NCBI GenBank assembly: GCA_963934295.1
Contig: CAWVXY010000087.1
Location: 1-7,505, forward strand
Source: Seribacter sp963934295
Lineage (GTDB): Bacteria; Verrucomicrobiota; Verrucomicrobiia; Opitutales; Seribacteraceae
Direction of reading: 5' to 3'
Length of the DNA stretch: 7,505 nt
Below are positions 7,209 to 7,505 of this stretch, in pieces. The notes beneath the pieces are model-generated. The model saw only the letters and a list, made by a program, of their open reading frames with translations. It was not told the origin of the DNA and searched no databases. The position numbers and the translations under genes were made by a program. Each line of letters opens with the position of its first letter. Positions within the stretch are counted from its first letter, which is position 1.

Positions 7209-7231
7209 AAAAAAAGGGGAGCGTCCTTTCT
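7209..7231 (-). terminator. Weak terminator- or attenuator-like hairpin in the cheA leader
   Basis: On the cheA strand AGAAAGG (7231-7225) can pair with CCTTTTT (7217-7211) around a 7-nt loop ACGCTCC, and two further T residues follow. One G-T wobble and only two G-C pairs make the stem weak. It would sit about 25 nt before the cheA ATG, so it is either the end of an upstream transcript or a leader attenuator. It may also mean nothing, since the upstream GGGG at 7235-7238 could pair with any of the CCCC boxes instead. Confidence 0.25.
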
Positions 7232-7244
7232 AAACCCCATCATG

Positions 7245-7277
7245 CTTATTAACAAGTAAAATCAACATGTTAATAAG
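7245..7277. repeat. Perfect 10-bp inverted repeat upstream of cheA (operator or hairpin)
   Basis: CTTATTAACA (7245-7254) and its exact complement TGTTAATAAG (7268-7277) are separated by 13 bp, giving half-site centres 23 bp apart, roughly two helical turns. The dyad is AT-rich and has no adjoining T-run, so a protein-binding operator seems likelier than a terminator. It lies about 60-90 bp before the cheA start, where a regulator could act on the whole operon. Confidence 0.45.
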
Positions 7278-7505
7278 AGCTCAATTAACCTCTTAGTAGT
7301 AATCTACTTTTGCTCAGAAAAACAGTAATATAATCTATGTACGCGTAAAAAAGTTGGGTGATTATGACAATTTCTGTACCCAATCTCTCCAAAAGAAGCA
7401 GAAAAGAAAAAAACTGCGGGATTATTCCTTTCCTATGTTCGTTTGCGGGTCAAACTTAATGAACCTGAGTACCAAATAGGGGGTCACATTGAAAAGAATA
7501 ATCGC

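Larger units (their letters stand above)
7187..7505 (-). other. AT-rich region upstream of the operon; no convincing gene
   Basis: These 319 bases hold the cheA leader and probably the operon promoter. Seen here are a 10-bp inverted repeat (7245-7277), a 14-bp palindrome AGTAGTAATCTACT (7295-7308), a hairpin with a T-run (7209-7231), and three CCCCT boxes on the cheA strand (gggg at 7189-7192, 7204-7207 and 7216-7219). No -35/-10 pair close to consensus at 16-18 bp was found. TTAACA-N16-TAATAA inside the inverted repeat is the nearest, and its -10 matches consensus at only 3 of 6 positions. No sigma-28 or sigma-54 consensus was seen. A minus-strand frame open from the right edge to TAA at 7424-7422 (27 codons, ending IKFDPQTNIGKE) could be the tail of an upstream gene, but it is too short to support. 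Confidence 0.6.

Noticed and set aside
7246..7273. Possible promoter TTAACA-N16-TAATAA on the cheA strand
   Set aside because: The -10 matches consensus at only 3 of 6 positions and both boxes coincide with the arms of the inverted repeat, so the similarity follows from the dyad itself.
7354..7383. Inverted repeat TTGGGT/ACCCAA with an 18-nt loop
   Set aside because: Six-base arms with a long loop are expected by chance in a region of this size.
7364..7459. Plus-strand small frame of 31 codons starting MTISVPNLSK
   Set aside because: No Shine-Dalgarno site, no recognisable features and AT-rich intergenic context; divergent orientation alone is not support.
7422..7505. Minus-strand frame open from the right edge, 27 codons ending IKFDPQTNIGKE then TAA
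   Set aside because: It could be the tail of an upstream gene, but a run this short stays open by chance often and no family motif is visible. It is recorded in the upstream-region entry only.

Overview
The window holds one tight, single-direction (minus strand) gene cluster: a chemosensory signalling module wired to a cyclic-nucleotide output. In transcription order it contains a hybrid histidine kinase CheA (7186 to 4508), a CheW-type adaptor (4504 to 4028), a soluble protein built from two tandem Cache-like sensor units (4031 to 1869), a triple-receiver response regulator with a class III nucleotidyl cyclase output (1847 to 96), and the start of a further gene (from 99, running off the left edge). 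Junctions are a 3-nt gap, a 4-nt ATGA overlap, a 21-nt gap and a second ATGA overlap, so this is almost certainly one operon.

How the genes could work together (inference): the two-Cache protein, or receptors encoded elsewhere, would feed ligand information through CheW and the two CheW-like domains of CheA. CheA would autophosphorylate on His46 and pass phosphate to its own C-terminal receiver (Asp823) and to the only intact receiver of the cyclase protein (REC3, Asp297), changing cAMP (less likely cGMP) synthesis. No methyl-accepting receptor, CheR, CheB, CheD, stand-alone CheY or flagellar gene lies in the window. This fits an 'alternative cellular function' chemosensory system better than a swimming-chemotaxis system.

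The right end (7187-7505) is a 319-nt AT-rich upstream region with no convincing gene. It holds a perfect 10-bp inverted repeat, a short 14-bp palindrome, and a C/U-rich leader with a weak terminator-like hairpin just before cheA. No consensus promoter could be assigned with confidence. The first and fourth genes lack a Shine-Dalgarno site but share the same 10-mer (TAATTTCTGC) exactly 5 nt before ATG. cheW and the leftmost gene have good Shine-Dalgarno sites.

The leftmost gene has an excellent ribosome-binding site and an ATGA-coupled start, but that frame closes after 23 codons. The +1 frame continues to the window edge with plausible protein, so a one-base indel or a frameshift is suspected.

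Organism: a bacterium of moderately low GC (about 40% by eye). Hybrid CheA-REC kinases, soluble Cache proteins and partial use of Shine-Dalgarno sites would fit the Verrucomicrobiota or related groups, but this is a weak guess and the sequence alone does not settle it.
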